Assembly (NCBI RefSeq): GCF_009379765.1
Contig: NZ_WHTD01000053.1
Coordinates: forward strand, 1-45,576
DNA: 45,576 bases
Direction: 5' to 3'
From: Actinophytocola sp.
GTDB taxonomy: Bacteria > Actinomycetota > Actinomycetes > Mycobacteriales > Pseudonocardiaceae
Positions 1 through 7,998 of this stretch are shown in pieces. The notes below the pieces were generated by a model that did no database searches, was not told the DNA's origin, and saw nothing but the letters and a program-made list of their open reading frames with translations. Position 1 is the stretch's first letter. Each line of letters opens with the position of its first letter. Position numbers and translations under genes: made by a program.

Positions 1-212
1 CCGCCGCCAGCGCGCTCGCCGTCGCCCGTGGCGTGCTGCCGCCAACGTACAACCTGGACGAGGTCGATCCGGCCTGCCCAGCCACCCACATCCGTGCCAC
101 GCCACTCGAGACAGAGATCGAGCACGCGTTGACGAACTCCTTCGGCTTCGGGGGCCAGAACGTGAGCCTCGTGCTGAGCGGCGCAAGTACAGGGAAGAAG
201 CGGAACGGTTAG
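1..212 (+). CDS. Beta-ketoacyl-ACP synthase (FabF/KS-alpha type), 3' end only
   Basis: The reading frame is open from base 3 to a TAG at 210-212 and gives about 69 C-terminal residues; the rest lies before the window. The segment has the typical KS C-terminus: a PPTYNLDEVDP stretch and the motif NSFGFGGQN, which precedes the last strand of the thiolase fold. The catalytic Cys and first His are outside the window. The stop is 5 bases before the HmaS start, so the two genes are probably co-transcribed. A FabF-type KS fits with the free ACP and FabH-like genes downstream. Whether it is the alpha or beta (chain-length) subunit of a type II PKS, or a stand-alone FabF, cannot be told from this fragment. 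Confidence 0.85.
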   Translation, partial: AASALAVARGVLPPTYNLDEVDPACPATHIRATPLETEIEHALTNSFGFGGQNVSLVLSGASTGKKRNG

Positions 213-217
213 GACTG

Positions 218-1282
218 ATGAAACTTTCAGGGATAGATCACATCGAGCTGTACGTCGGGGACGCACGCCAGGCCGCGTTCTACTACTGCACCGCGTTCGG
301 TTTCCAGGTCCATGGCCAGGGCGGCCCGGAGACCGGCCTGAAGGGCCAACGCTCGATCCTGCTCGGTCAGGGTGACATCCGGATGGTCCTCACCTCGCCG
401 CTGGTCGCCGACCACCCGGCCGCCGAGTTCACCCGCAAGCACGGCGACGGCGTCGCGGTGATCGCGCTGGAGGTCGACGACGTCGAGACGGCCTACGAGG
501 AGCTCGTGCGGCGCGGCGCGGCGTCGGTGTCGGCGCCGGCCAAGTACGCCGAAGGCGACGCGACGGTGGCGACCGCGGAGGTGTCCGGCTTCGCCGACGT
601 CACCCACCGCCTGGTGGAGCGCGAGGGTCCGCGGGCGGAGTTCCTGCCCGGCGTGTTCCGGATGTCGGAGGTGGACACCGGCGCGGGCGGCGAGCTGCTG
701 AACATCGACCACTTCGCGGTGTGCGTGCCGACCAGGACGCTGTCGCCGACGGTCTCCTACTACGAGGACGTGTTCGGCTTCTCCCAGATCTTCGAGGAGT
801 ACATCGAGGTCGGCGAGCAGGGCATGTACTCGAAGGTCGTGCAGAGCGACTCGAAGCTCGTCACGCTCACCCTGATCGAGCCGGACACCGCCCGCCAGCG
901 CGGCCAGATCGACGACTTCGTCCAGTGGCACGGCGGCGCCGGTGTCCAGCACGTCGCGTTCACCGCCGACGGCATCACCGACGCGGTGCGCGCGCTGGCC
1001 GGGCGCGGCGTGCGGTTCGCGAGCACACCGCCGACCTACTACGACACGCTGGCCGAGCGGGTCGCCGACCTGGCCGTGCCGGTCGCCGAGCTGCGGGAGG
1101 TCGGCGTGCTCGTCGACCGCGACCACTGGGGCCAGCTGCTGCAGATCTTCACCGAGTCGATGCACGTCCGCAGGACGCTCTTCCTGGAGATCATCGAGCG
1201 CCGGGGCGCGCTCACCTTCGGCAGCGGCAACATCAAGGCCTTGTACGAGGCGAAGAACCGCGAGCTCTCGGGCATCGCGTGA
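218..1282 (+). CDS. hmaS: 4-Hydroxymandelate synthase (HmaS), Fe(II) dioxygenase
   Basis: The 354-residue product is a two-domain vicinal-oxygen-chelate dioxygenase of the HPPD/HmaS family. It is predicted to convert 4-hydroxyphenylpyruvate to 4-hydroxymandelate, the first committed step to 4-hydroxyphenylglycine. Iron ligands are visible at H165 (in IDHFAVCV), H245 (in GVQHVAF) and E324 (in LEIIERR). Fifteen residues after that Glu, at the N-x-K position, the protein has I339 (GNIKALYE). HPPDs have Phe there and HmaS enzymes Ile, which decides the call for HmaS over homogentisate formation. Its partners, 4-hydroxymandelate oxidase and Hpg aminotransferase, lie about 20 kb away at 20746-23231. 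The ATG at 218 starts 5 bases after the ketosynthase stop. Confidence 0.93.
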   Translation: MKLSGIDHIELYVGDARQAAFYYCTAFGFQVHGQGGPETGLKGQRSILLGQGDIRMVLTSPLVADHPAAEFTRKHGDGVAVIALEVDDVETAYEELVRRGAASVSAPAKYAEGDATVATAEVSGFADVTHRLVEREGPRAEFLPGVFRMSEVDTGAGGELLNIDHFAVCVPTRTLSPTVSYYEDVFGFSQIFEEYIEVGEQGMYSKVVQSDSKLVTLTLIEPDTARQRGQIDDFVQWHGGAGVQHVAFTADGITDAVRALAGRGVRFASTPPTYYDTLAERVADLAVPVAELREVGVLVDRDHWGQLLQIFTESMHVRRTLFLEIIERRGALTFGSGNIKALYEAKNRELSGIA

Positions 1283-1313
1283 GGACCGTCGAGACCCGAG
1301 CGGGAGGACTCCA

Positions 1314-2222
1314 GTGACCACGACAGAACAGTTCTCGCTGTCCGAGCAGGACAAGGCGCTGCTGCCCACGGACGAGGACGTGCGCTTCTACGCCGAGCAC
1401 GGCTGGTACCTGACCAAGAAGCTGTTCACCGACGCCGAGGTGGACGAGCTGGTCGCGGCGAGCGAGCGGTACTACGCGGGTGAGCGGTCGCGCAGGCTGC
1501 CGGTGCGCCCGCCGCGGCTGGCCTACTGGGCGCCGGCCGACGGCGACGTGCAGCGGCACAACGACTACGTCCACTACGAGAGCGACGCGCTGGCCAAGCT
1601 CCTGCTCAAGCCGATCATCGGTGCGGTCGCCGCGCGGCTGGCCGGGGCGGCGGAGATCCGGGTGTTCCAGTCGACGCTCATCTTCAAGCCGCCGATCTCC
1701 GGCGAGCCGTCGAACGTCGTGCCGTGGCATTTCGACAAGCATTATTGGTCGTCGTCCTCGTCCGAGAACATGTTGACCGCATTCATCCCATTTCACGACT
1801 GCGCCGAGGAAATGGGCACGATCACCCACGTGGACGGCAGTAACCGGTGGGCCGAGATCGGTAACGAGGACAGCACCACGCGCCATTTCGCCGAACGCGA
1901 CAAGTCCCAGCTCGAACAGATGCTGTCGACGAACGCGGCGCACAACGGTGTCGAGGTCACCAAGGTACCGATGGTGATTCCCAAGGGGCACATGAGCTTC
2001 CACCACTGCCGGACCTACCACGGCAGCGGCGCCAACGTCAGCAGTCGGCCCCGGCGCGCGGTCTCGTTGCACCTGCAGGACGGCGCCAACGAATTCCGGG
2101 AGTTCCCATTGTCGGACGGGAGCCGCGCGTTCTACAATCACGACAGCCTTGTCCGGAAAACTCCGGACGGCCGCCCGGACTACGCCGACCCGGATTACTG
2201 CCCCGTTCTCTGGCGCGACTGA
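1314..2222 (+). CDS. PhyH-family Fe(II)/2-oxoglutarate dioxygenase
   Basis: The 302-residue protein belongs to the phytanoyl-CoA dioxygenase family, which hydroxylates or desaturates CoA- or carrier-bound and free small substrates. The metal triad is clear: H139-x-D141 in WHFDKHYW and distal H236 in TYHGSG. Arginines at 247-248 are placed to bind the 2-oxoglutarate carboxylate. The start is the GTG at 1314, preceded by a GGGAGGA ribosome site. In-frame codons further upstream run into the HmaS gene in another frame. It sits between HmaS and a DUF3050 protein in one transcription unit, so a tailoring oxidation of the cluster's product or an acyl intermediate is likely. The substrate cannot be predicted. 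Confidence 0.85.
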   Translation: MTTTEQFSLSEQDKALLPTDEDVRFYAEHGWYLTKKLFTDAEVDELVAASERYYAGERSRRLPVRPPRLAYWAPADGDVQRHNDYVHYESDALAKLLLKPIIGAVAARLAGAAEIRVFQSTLIFKPPISGEPSNVVPWHFDKHYWSSSSSENMLTAFIPFHDCAEEMGTITHVDGSNRWAEIGNEDSTTRHFAERDKSQLEQMLSTNAAHNGVEVTKVPMVIPKGHMSFHHCRTYHGSGANVSSRPRRAVSLHLQDGANEFREFPLSDGSRAFYNHDSLVRKTPDGRPDYADPDYCPVLWRD

Positions 2223-2276
2223 GCACGTACTGCTGCGGCCGCGCCCTGCGCAAACGTCTCGCGAAGGAGAAACACA

Positions 2277-3074
2277 TTGTCGAGATATGACTGGGGACAG
2301 ACGCATCCGGGGATCGAGCGGCTGGAGAAAGCCGTCACCGAAGCCCGGGACCGCGTCGTCCAGCACCCGCTCTACGCCGGTCTGGACACCCACGACGCGA
2401 TCGTCACCTTCATGGAGCACCACGTCTTCGCGGTGTGGGACTTCATGTCGCTGCTCACGTCGCTGCAGCGCGACCTGACCTGCGTCACCGTGCCGTGGAT
2501 CCCCACCGGGCCGACGGGAAGCCGCCGGCTCATCAACGACATCGTGATGGTCGAGGAGTCCGACGAGCTCGGCGACGGCTTCATCAGCCACTTCGAGCTC
2601 TACGTCAGCGGCATGCGCGAGGCAGGCGCGGACACCACGGCCATCGACACGCTCATCGACCTGCTGCGCGGCGGCGCGAAGGTGCGGGACGCGCTGGTCG
2701 GGGCCGGCGTGCCGGCACCGTCGGTCAACTTCGCCGGGACCACCTGGGACATCATCGAGAACGCCCCGGTGCACTGCCAGGCCGCGGCGTTCGCGTTCGG
2801 CCGGGAGGACCTGATCCCGGACATGTTCACCCAGGTGGTCTCCATCAACGAGCGGAGCAAGAAGCTCGGCACGTTCATCGACTACCTCGAGCGCCACATC
2901 GAGGTCGACGGCGAGCAGCACACCCCCATGGCCATGCAGATGGTCACCGACCTGTGTGGGGACGACGAGCAGAAGTGGCAGGAGTGCGCCGACACGGTCA
3001 ACACCGCGCTCGCCGCGCGCGCCCAGCTGTGGGACAGCATTCTCACGGTCATCAAGAATCGGTCCGACGGCTGA
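2277..3074 (+). CDS. DUF3050 haem-oxygenase-fold protein, probable non-haem diiron/iron oxidase
   Basis: The 265-residue product matches the DUF3050 family, all-helical with a haem-oxygenase-like fold. Candidate metal ligands sit in acidic/His helices: E47-H48-H49, E93/E94, H105/E107, H166, E177 and E205/H207/H215. This pattern recalls haem-oxygenase-like diiron oxidases (HDOs), which perform N-oxidation, desaturation or C-C cleavage. Which residues actually bind metal is inference. The start is a TTG at 2277 with GAAGGAG eight bases upstream; no ATG gives a better fit. It follows the PhyH dioxygenase and precedes the methyltransferase by 13 bases. I know of no assigned reaction for a close relative, so its chemistry is open. 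Confidence 0.75.
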   Translation: MSRYDWGQTHPGIERLEKAVTEARDRVVQHPLYAGLDTHDAIVTFMEHHVFAVWDFMSLLTSLQRDLTCVTVPWIPTGPTGSRRLINDIVMVEESDELGDGFISHFELYVSGMREAGADTTAIDTLIDLLRGGAKVRDALVGAGVPAPSVNFAGTTWDIIENAPVHCQAAAFAFGREDLIPDMFTQVVSINERSKKLGTFIDYLERHIEVDGEQHTPMAMQMVTDLCGDDEQKWQECADTVNTALAARAQLWDSILTVIKNRSDG

Positions 3075-3087
3075 CGACGGCCACGCG

Positions 3088-4122
3088 GTGGACACCACAG
3101 TGGACACATCGGTAGCGAGCGGGTTCGCCCGGCGCAAGCTGCTCGGCATCCTGTCGAGCAGCTGGGTCGCGCAGTGCTGCTACGCCGTGGCGAAGCTCGG
3201 CGTGCCGGACCTGCTGGCCGACGGCCCGCGCAGGGTGGACGACCTCGCCGAGGCGTGCGGTGCCGATCCCGATGCGCTGCACCGGTTGTTGCGCGGCATG
3301 GCGTCGATCGGCCTGTTCCGGCGGACGGCTCCGCAGACCTACGCGCTGACCTCGGTCACCGAGTGTCTCCGGTCGGACGTGCCGTTCTCGTTGCGGCAGA
3401 TGGCGGTGCTGGACGGGGAGGAGGTCTTCCGGTCCTTCGCGGACATCCTGCACACGATGCGGACCGGGGAGCCCGCCTTCGACATGATCTACGGCGAGCC
3501 GTTCTACAGCTACCTGAACGGCAACCGGGGCGTCGCCGCCACCTTCGCCGAGGCGATGAACGCGAACCAGGTGCCGACGTCGCTGCCGGCGCCCGACTTC
3601 TCCGACGTCGGCACGCTGGTGGACGTCGGCGGGGGAAGCGGCGGGCTGCTCACCGAGGTGCTCACCGCGCACGCGGGGATGCGCGGGGTGCTTCTCGAGC
3701 TGCCGGAGGCCGTCCGCCAGGCCAGGACCACGCTCACCGACGCGGGTCTCGCCGGCCGGGCGGAGCTCGTCGAGGGCAGCTTCTTCGACGGCGTGCCACC
3801 CGGCGGCGACGCCTACGTGCTGGCCAGGGTGCTGCACAACTGGGCCGACGAGAAGGCCCAGCTGATCCTGCGCCGGGTCCGCGAGGCGATGGGTCCGGAG
3901 TCCCGGCTGGTCGTGTTCGAGCAGCTGCTGCCCGAGGAGGACAGCGACCCGGACGCGGCTTCCGGGATGGTCGACCTGCTGATGCTCGTCCTGCTCGAGG
4001 GCCACGACCGGACCGAGGAGGACTACCGCAAGCTCCTGGAGAACTCCGGGTTCTCCCTGCACACCGTGCACCGGGGCGCCGGCCCCGGCGCCGACAGCGC
4101 CCTGGTCGCCACCCCCGTCTGA
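3088..4122 (+). CDS. SAM-dependent O-methyltransferase (PF00891 type)
   Basis: The product has about 344 residues. It has an N-terminal winged-helix dimerisation domain and a C-terminal Rossmann fold with the SAM-binding glycine loop VDVGGGSGG. A LHNWADE segment carries the His that acts as base in plant-type and polyketide O-methyltransferases (family knowledge). Likely substrates are a phenol or enol, for example the 4-hydroxyphenyl group made by the HmaS route, but this is a guess. The GTG at 3088 is the chosen start; a second in-frame GTG at 3100 is possible. The stop is 17 bases before the P450 start, with an AGAGGAG site between. Confidence 0.85.
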   Translation: MDTTVDTSVASGFARRKLLGILSSSWVAQCCYAVAKLGVPDLLADGPRRVDDLAEACGADPDALHRLLRGMASIGLFRRTAPQTYALTSVTECLRSDVPFSLRQMAVLDGEEVFRSFADILHTMRTGEPAFDMIYGEPFYSYLNGNRGVAATFAEAMNANQVPTSLPAPDFSDVGTLVDVGGGSGGLLTEVLTAHAGMRGVLLELPEAVRQARTTLTDAGLAGRAELVEGSFFDGVPPGGDAYVLARVLHNWADEKAQLILRRVREAMGPESRLVVFEQLLPEEDSDPDAASGMVDLLMLVLLEGHDRTEEDYRKLLENSGFSLHTVHRGAGPGADSALVATPV

Positions 4123-4139
4123 GTCCGAGAGGAGCAGTG

Positions 4140-5402
4140 ATGAACCAAGTACACAGTGGACCCGTGTCGCTCGGCCCGCTGCTCTCCAAGGAGGGCAGGC
4201 GGGACCCGAACCCGTTCTACGCCGACCTCCACGCCCGCGGCCCGGTGGGCCTGCTCACCGACCCGGCCGACCGGTTCGACGTCGTGGTGCACGGCTACGA
4301 CGCGGTGCACCAGGCGCTGCGCGACCCGGCCCTGCACGTGATGACCGGCGACTACCCCGACCGCCGCGGCACCCGGCGCTGGCGGGCGCACGCCGCGCTC
4401 CAGGTCCTGGTCAAGTCGATCTTCTTCACCGAGGGTGGCGACCACACCCGGGTGCGGCGGCTGTTCAGCCAGGCGTTCAGCGCCCGGCGGGTCGCGGCGC
4501 TCGAACCCGCGATCGTGCGGATCATCGAGCGGCGCCTCGACCGGCTCGCCGAGCTGGGCACGGGCGGCGCCCCGGTCGACGTGCTGGCCGAGTTCGCGCT
4601 GCCGGTCCCCAGCGACGTCGTGGGGGAGCTCCTCGGCGTGCCCGAGGCCGACCGCGACTGGTTCCCCCAGCGGGTCCGCGCGTTCGGCGCGATCCTCGAC
4701 CTCGGCGTCGGTGTGTGGCGGTTCCAGCAGGCGGCCGACGCCGCCGCCGAGGACCTCACCGGGTACTTCCGCGACCTCGTCGCCGCGCGCCGGGCCGAGC
4801 CGCGCGACGACCTCATCAGCGAGCTTGCGAGCGCATCATCAAACACAGGCGCGATCGTGCCCACCGACGCGGAGCTGCACGACGACGAGCTGGTCGCGAA
4901 CCTGCTCACGATGTACAACGGCGGCTTCGTCACCACCACCCACCTCATCGGCAACGGGCTCACGCTGCTGCTCGACCGGCCCGAGGAGACGCAACGAGTG
5001 CTCGCCGACCCGGCGCGAGCGGCCGGCTTCGTGCAGGAGGTCCTGCGCCACGAGCCGCCGACGCACTTCTCGATCCGCTGGGCCGCCGAGGACACCGAGG
5101 TCGCCGGCGTGCCGGTGGCGCGGGACAGCCGGGTGCTCGTCCTGCTCGGCGCGGCCAACCGCGACCCGGCCCGCTTCCCCGACCCCGACGCGTTCGATCC
5201 CGGTCGCGACCAGGGCCAGCCGCTGTCGTTCGGCGCGGGTCCGCACTACTGTCTCGGCGCCGTGCTGTCCAAGATGGAGGGTCAGTTCGCGCTGCCGATG
5301 CTGCTGCGCCGCTTCCCGGACCTCGCGCTCGCCGGTGAGCCGGGGCCGCGGACCACCCTGATGCTGCGCGGCTACGAGACGCTCCCGGTGCGGCTGTCAT
5401 GA
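4140..5402 (+). CDS. Cytochrome P450 with atypical I-helix
   Basis: The 420-residue bacterial P450 has the K-helix E300-x-x-R303 and the haem loop FGAGPHYCLG with C371 as axial ligand. The I-helix reads GGFVTT at 261-266. The acidic residue that normally precedes Thr-Thr (A/G-G-x-D/E-T-T) is Val264. The acid/alcohol pair that delivers protons to oxygen is therefore incomplete, which suggests unusual chemistry or substrate-assisted protonation. The same change is present in the second P450 of the window (18617-19843). The start is the ATG at 4140; a GTG one codon earlier is also in frame. Its TGA overlaps the next ATG (ATGA), so it is coupled to the condensing enzyme. The role is probably hydroxylation or coupling of a carrier-bound aryl substrate. 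Confidence 0.88.
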   Translation: MNQVHSGPVSLGPLLSKEGRRDPNPFYADLHARGPVGLLTDPADRFDVVVHGYDAVHQALRDPALHVMTGDYPDRRGTRRWRAHAALQVLVKSIFFTEGGDHTRVRRLFSQAFSARRVAALEPAIVRIIERRLDRLAELGTGGAPVDVLAEFALPVPSDVVGELLGVPEADRDWFPQRVRAFGAILDLGVGVWRFQQAADAAAEDLTGYFRDLVAARRAEPRDDLISELASASSNTGAIVPTDAELHDDELVANLLTMYNGGFVTTTHLIGNGLTLLLDRPEETQRVLADPARAAGFVQEVLRHEPPTHFSIRWAAEDTEVAGVPVARDSRVLVLLGAANRDPARFPDPDAFDPGRDQGQPLSFGAGPHYCLGAVLSKMEGQFALPMLLRRFPDLALAGEPGPRTTLMLRGYETLPVRLS

Positions 5403-6334
5403 CCACGCTGGACGCGGTGGCCGCGCACCTCCCCGAGCTGCGCGTGTCGGTCGACGACCTCGGCGCCGAGCTGGGGCTCACCCCCACCCAGGTGCGGGTG
5501 CTGCGCCGGTTCAACGGGCTGTCCGAGGTGCGCCGGCAGCGGCCGGGGGAGACGCTGGTCGACCTGCTGGAGGGCGCCGCGCGGGCGCTACCGACGCTGC
5601 GCGGGCGCGAGCACCTGGTGCGGTACGTGCTGCACGCCCGCGGCGTGCCGGTGGTGACGCCGTACCCGGTGAACCCCGTGCACGAGCTGCGCGAGCGGCT
5701 CGGGCTCGACGGTGCCGCCGCGTTCGCGGTGACCCACCACGCGTGTGCCTCGGGCCTGCTCGCCATCGACATCGCCGGGCGGATGCTCGCCCGCGACGGC
5801 GAGCCGGGCGCGCTCGCTCTGGTGCTCGCCGGCGAGCAGGTGTTCACCCAGGACGAGCGGCTGGCCGCCGACCACCGGGTGTTCGGCGAGGCCGCGGGCG
5901 CCTGCCTGGTGTCCGCCGATGGCCCGCGCGACCGCCTGCTGTCCTATGTGGTCGGTCAGCGCGGCGACCTCGACCACTGGGGGCCGGACGGCCTGGCGGC
6001 GATGGACCGGTTCGCGCAGGACTACACCGAGCTGCTGAGCGAGGTGATCCTCGCCGCGGTCAAGCGGGCCGACCTGACCCTCGACGAGATCGGGCTGATC
6101 CTGCCGCACAACGTGAACGTCGTGTCGTGGCGGCGGATCTGCCACAGGCTCGGCATCCCGGTCGACCGGGTGCTGCTGGACAACGTGGCGTTGGTGGGGC
6201 ACACGCCGTCGGCGGACACCTTCATCAACTACGCGACGGCACGCGAGCAGCGCCGGCTCGAGCCCGGCGGCAGGTACCTCGTGGCCGCGGCCGGGTTCGG
6301 CGCGGTCTTCTCGGCGATGATCTTCGAACACTAG
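5399..6334 (+). CDS. KAS III (FabH)-like condensing or acyl-transfer enzyme, subunit A
   Basis: The 311-residue thiolase-fold protein has a nucleophile motif HHACASG with C116 and the second-site motif LPHNVN with H237. Where FabH has the third residue, Asn in a G-N-T-S loop, this protein has VGHTPSAD with H268. The triad is therefore Cys-His-His rather than Cys-His-Asn. Such changes occur in KAS III relatives that transfer acyl groups or condense non-malonyl substrates; PqsC of Pseudomonas keeps only Cys and His. A carrier protein follows 14 bases later, and then a second FabH-like protein without catalytic residues. A heterodimer of the PqsBC kind is a reasonable model. Translation is coupled to the P450 by an ATGA overlap. 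Confidence 0.83.
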   Translation: MTTLDAVAAHLPELRVSVDDLGAELGLTPTQVRVLRRFNGLSEVRRQRPGETLVDLLEGAARALPTLRGREHLVRYVLHARGVPVVTPYPVNPVHELRERLGLDGAAAFAVTHHACASGLLAIDIAGRMLARDGEPGALALVLAGEQVFTQDERLAADHRVFGEAAGACLVSADGPRDRLLSYVVGQRGDLDHWGPDGLAAMDRFAQDYTELLSEVILAAVKRADLTLDEIGLILPHNVNVVSWRRICHRLGIPVDRVLLDNVALVGHTPSADTFINYATAREQRRLEPGGRYLVAAAGFGAVFSAMIFEH

Positions 6335-6348
6335 GGACGGTCTCGATC

Positions 6349-6627
6349 ATGGAGCACGCGGACGTCACCGAGCTGCGCAAGCGGGTCGTCGACAGCCTGG
6401 GAGTCCTCCTGGGCCGGATACTCGGCCGCGACCTGCCGGACGTGTCGGAGCAGACGAGGTTGTTCGACGAGCTCGGGCTCAGCTCGTCGAAGACGCTGGA
6501 GCTGCTGCTCGTGGTGGAGGAGGACCTCGAGATCCAGGTCGACATGGAGGACATCGAGCGCGGGGACCTCGCGTCGGTCGGTTCGCTGTCGGACTTCGTC
6601 GTCGCGCACGCGGACAGAGGCGAGTGA
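6349..6627 (+). CDS. Free-standing acyl/peptidyl carrier protein
   Basis: The 92-residue acidic helical protein has a carrier-protein core: LGLSSSKTLELL aligns with the canonical L-G-x-D-S-L-x-x-x-E-L. The middle Ser of SSS is the expected phosphopantetheine site, while the flanking Asp and Leu of the DSL motif are both Ser. Pantetheinylation is still expected, but recognition by a particular transferase may differ. It is the only carrier protein in the window and lies between the two FabH-like genes, 4 bases before the second. It probably holds the intermediate handled by the FabH pair, the condensation protein, the ThDP enzyme and perhaps the P450. Which acyl or aminoacyl group it carries is unknown. 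Confidence 0.85.
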   Translation: MEHADVTELRKRVVDSLGVLLGRILGRDLPDVSEQTRLFDELGLSSSKTLELLLVVEEDLEIQVDMEDIERGDLASVGSLSDFVVAHADRGE

Positions 6628-6631
6628 CCCG

Positions 6632-7567
6632 ATGGTCCGGACCGGCTCGCCGAGCGGCGACGGGATCTCGCCCAGCGGCCGTGGGATGTGGCTGCGTCGC
6701 GTCGAACACCGCACCTTCGACGGCGACTCCGCGCTGGCCACCCACCCGACCCTGCGGCCCTACCTCGCCGACCTCGCCGGCCCGCACGGCCTGGTCCTGC
6801 GAGAGGAGGTGTTCGACGCGGGCGCCGGTCAGGCCTACGCCGAGCTGGGGCGCCCGCTGGTCGAGGCCGTCACCACGGCGGAGGAACCGGTGGACCTGCT
6901 GGTGCTCGCCTACGGGGTGCACGACGTGCAGCCCGGCCGCAACGTCGCGCTGCACCTGAGCGACCGCTGCCCCGGGCGCCCGCTCGCGTTCGCGGTCTGC
7001 GACCAGGGCCCGGCCGCCGCGTTCACCGCGCTGCGCCTGATCGCCGACTACCCGGCACCGGGTGCGTGCGTTCGGGCGCTGCTGCTGGTGGCCGAGCAGA
7101 CCGCGGTGCACTACCCGCTCGCGACACCCGCCCCGGTGCCGGACCGGCACGCGGCGGTGGCACTGCTGCTGGAGAGCGCCGCGGACGCGCCCGCCGCACT
7201 CGTGCGCCAGCACACCGGCGTGTCCGCCGAGGCGGCCGGCGCGCTGCTCGCGGCGGACATCATCGAGCTGAGCGGCGGGCGGAGCGACGTGACGCTCGTG
7301 GTGGGCGACGGAGTGCCGGTCGAGCCGGGGACGGCCGTGGCAGAGGTGCTCCGCGCGCCCGCCGGCCTGCCCTACACCGGCGTGTGGTCGCGCCTGTGCG
7401 CCGGGGACCAACCCGACCGGCTCGCGGTGCTCGCCGACCACGACCCGGCGCTCGGCTATCTGAGCGTGGCGGCCGTCGCGCTCGGCCCCAGAACGGTCGG
7501 CGCCAGCCCGACCACGGGTGCCGACATGGGAGGAGGTGTGGCCACCATGATCCTGGAGAAGCCCTGA
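6632..7567 (+). CDS. KAS III-like protein without full catalytic set, probable partner subunit B
   Basis: The 311-residue protein has the thiolase/KAS III fold pattern, including a nucleophile-elbow-like AVCDQGPAAAF with C123 and a C-terminal GGGVATMIL strand. The His of the P-H-x-x-N motif and the third catalytic residue are not recognisable; LGYLSVA stands where G-N-T-S is expected. It is therefore probably not an independent FabH. Its position right after the ACP, opposite the complete FabH-like gene, suggests a structural partner analogous to PqsB or a chain-length factor. The first ~20 residues are low in secondary structure and the real start could be the Met at residue 19. A remnant of a second copy of its C-terminus lies just downstream (7592-7639). 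Confidence 0.72.
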   Translation: MVRTGSPSGDGISPSGRGMWLRRVEHRTFDGDSALATHPTLRPYLADLAGPHGLVLREEVFDAGAGQAYAELGRPLVEAVTTAEEPVDLLVLAYGVHDVQPGRNVALHLSDRCPGRPLAFAVCDQGPAAAFTALRLIADYPAPGACVRALLLVAEQTAVHYPLATPAPVPDRHAAVALLLESAADAPAALVRQHTGVSAEAAGALLAADIIELSGGRSDVTLVVGDGVPVEPGTAVAEVLRAPAGLPYTGVWSRLCAGDQPDRLAVLADHDPALGYLSVAAVALGPRTVGASPTTGADMGGGVATMILEKP

Positions 7568-7591
7568 ACCAGTGACTGATCGACCTGACCG

Positions 7592-7639
7592 GACACCGGA
7601 ACGGAAGGAGGTGTAGCCAGCACGGCGGAGAAGGCCTGA
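7592..7639 (+). pseudogene. Remnant of the C-terminus of a second KAS III-like (subunit B) gene
   Basis: In one frame this stretch reads D-T-G-T-E-G-G-V-A-S-T-A-E-K-A-stop, a degraded version of the end of the preceding gene (T-T-G-A-D-M-G-G-G-V-A-T-M-I-L-E-K-P-stop). The DNA also matches: both copies share AGGAGGTGTxGCCA, GGAGAAGsCCTGAACCAGT and the bases around the stop. Nothing upstream in this frame looks like the rest of such a protein. It is best read as the 3' scar of a tandem duplicate whose body has been deleted. Confidence 0.6.
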
Positions 7640-7703
7640 ACCAGTCGCTCACGGAGCGAGACAACTGATGTCTAGACGCGGTCGCCGGCTCTTGGGGACC
7701 GCG

Positions 7704-7738
7704 GGCGTGCGGGGACGCATCACCCGTCCCCGCACGCC
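7704..7738 (+). terminator. Strong hairpin after the KAS III-like remnant
   Basis: A perfect inverted repeat pairs 7704-7716 with 7726-7738: arm GGCGTGCGGGGAC, 9-base loop. It follows the KAS III-like remnant and precedes the condensation-domain remnant. There is no U-tract, which is common for intrinsic terminators in high-GC actinomycetes. It lies inside what otherwise looks like one long operon, so it may attenuate expression of the genes from 8039 on. Confidence 0.65.
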
Positions 7739-7807
7739 TCTCATCCTGCCAGTCGACCGTCGCCGGTGTGCACGGGAAGGGTTGGGCGATGCGAATACCA
7801 GGGGTTC

Positions 7808-7945
7808 GACGTCCTGCGCTACTTCTCCCGCGCGGAGATGGAGCGGATCGCCCGCAACATCGAGGAGGCGGCCGTGCAGGCGGCGGTCGAGCCGGAGGCG
7901 CCGACCCGGATCACCCGTCCGGTGACCGCGGGCGTGGTCCAATGA
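7808..7945 (+). pseudogene. Remnant of the C-terminus of a second condensation-type gene
   Basis: About 45 codons ending at a TGA (7943-7945) are nearly identical to the end of the complete condensation gene (9310-9445), in protein and DNA. Both read R-Y-F-S-R-A-E-M-E-R-I-A-R-N-I-E-E-A-A-V-Q-A-A, then a few changes (V-E-P-E against L-D-P-G), then A-P-T-R-I-T-R-P-V-T-A-G-V. Homology stops abruptly before the Leu-Arg-Tyr at about 7814. No start or body of a condensation protein precedes it. The fragment is the 3' end of a deleted paralogue, and a terminator-like hairpin follows at 7970-7998. Confidence 0.85.
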
Positions 7946-7969
7946 GCGGGAGCCATGTCCGGCGCCCCC

Positions 7970-7998
7970 CATGCCCTGAACGACGCGTTCAGGGCATG
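7970..7998 (+). terminator. Perfect 12-bp hairpin between the gene remnant and the condensation gene
   Basis: CATGCCCTGAAC at 7970-7981 pairs perfectly with 7987-7998 around a 5-base loop. Hairpins of this CCCTGAAC/GTTCAGGG type commonly end transcripts in Pseudonocardiaceae-like genomes (general experience). It sits 25 bases after the stop of the condensation-type remnant and so was probably that lost gene's own terminator. It leaves about 40 bases before the start at 8039, so the downstream genes need read-through or a local promoter. Confidence 0.75.

Noticed and set aside
218..1282. 4-Hydroxyphenylpyruvate dioxygenase (homogentisate-forming)
   Set aside because: Ile339 in GNIKALYE and the overall HmaS-like end, plus Hmo and HpgT in the window, favour 4-hydroxymandelate synthase.
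1233..3149. A long open frame on the minus strand across the PhyH and DUF3050 genes
   Set aside because: It is composed of Arg/Val/Asp-rich shadow sequence with no family features and lies opposite two genes with clear catalytic motifs.
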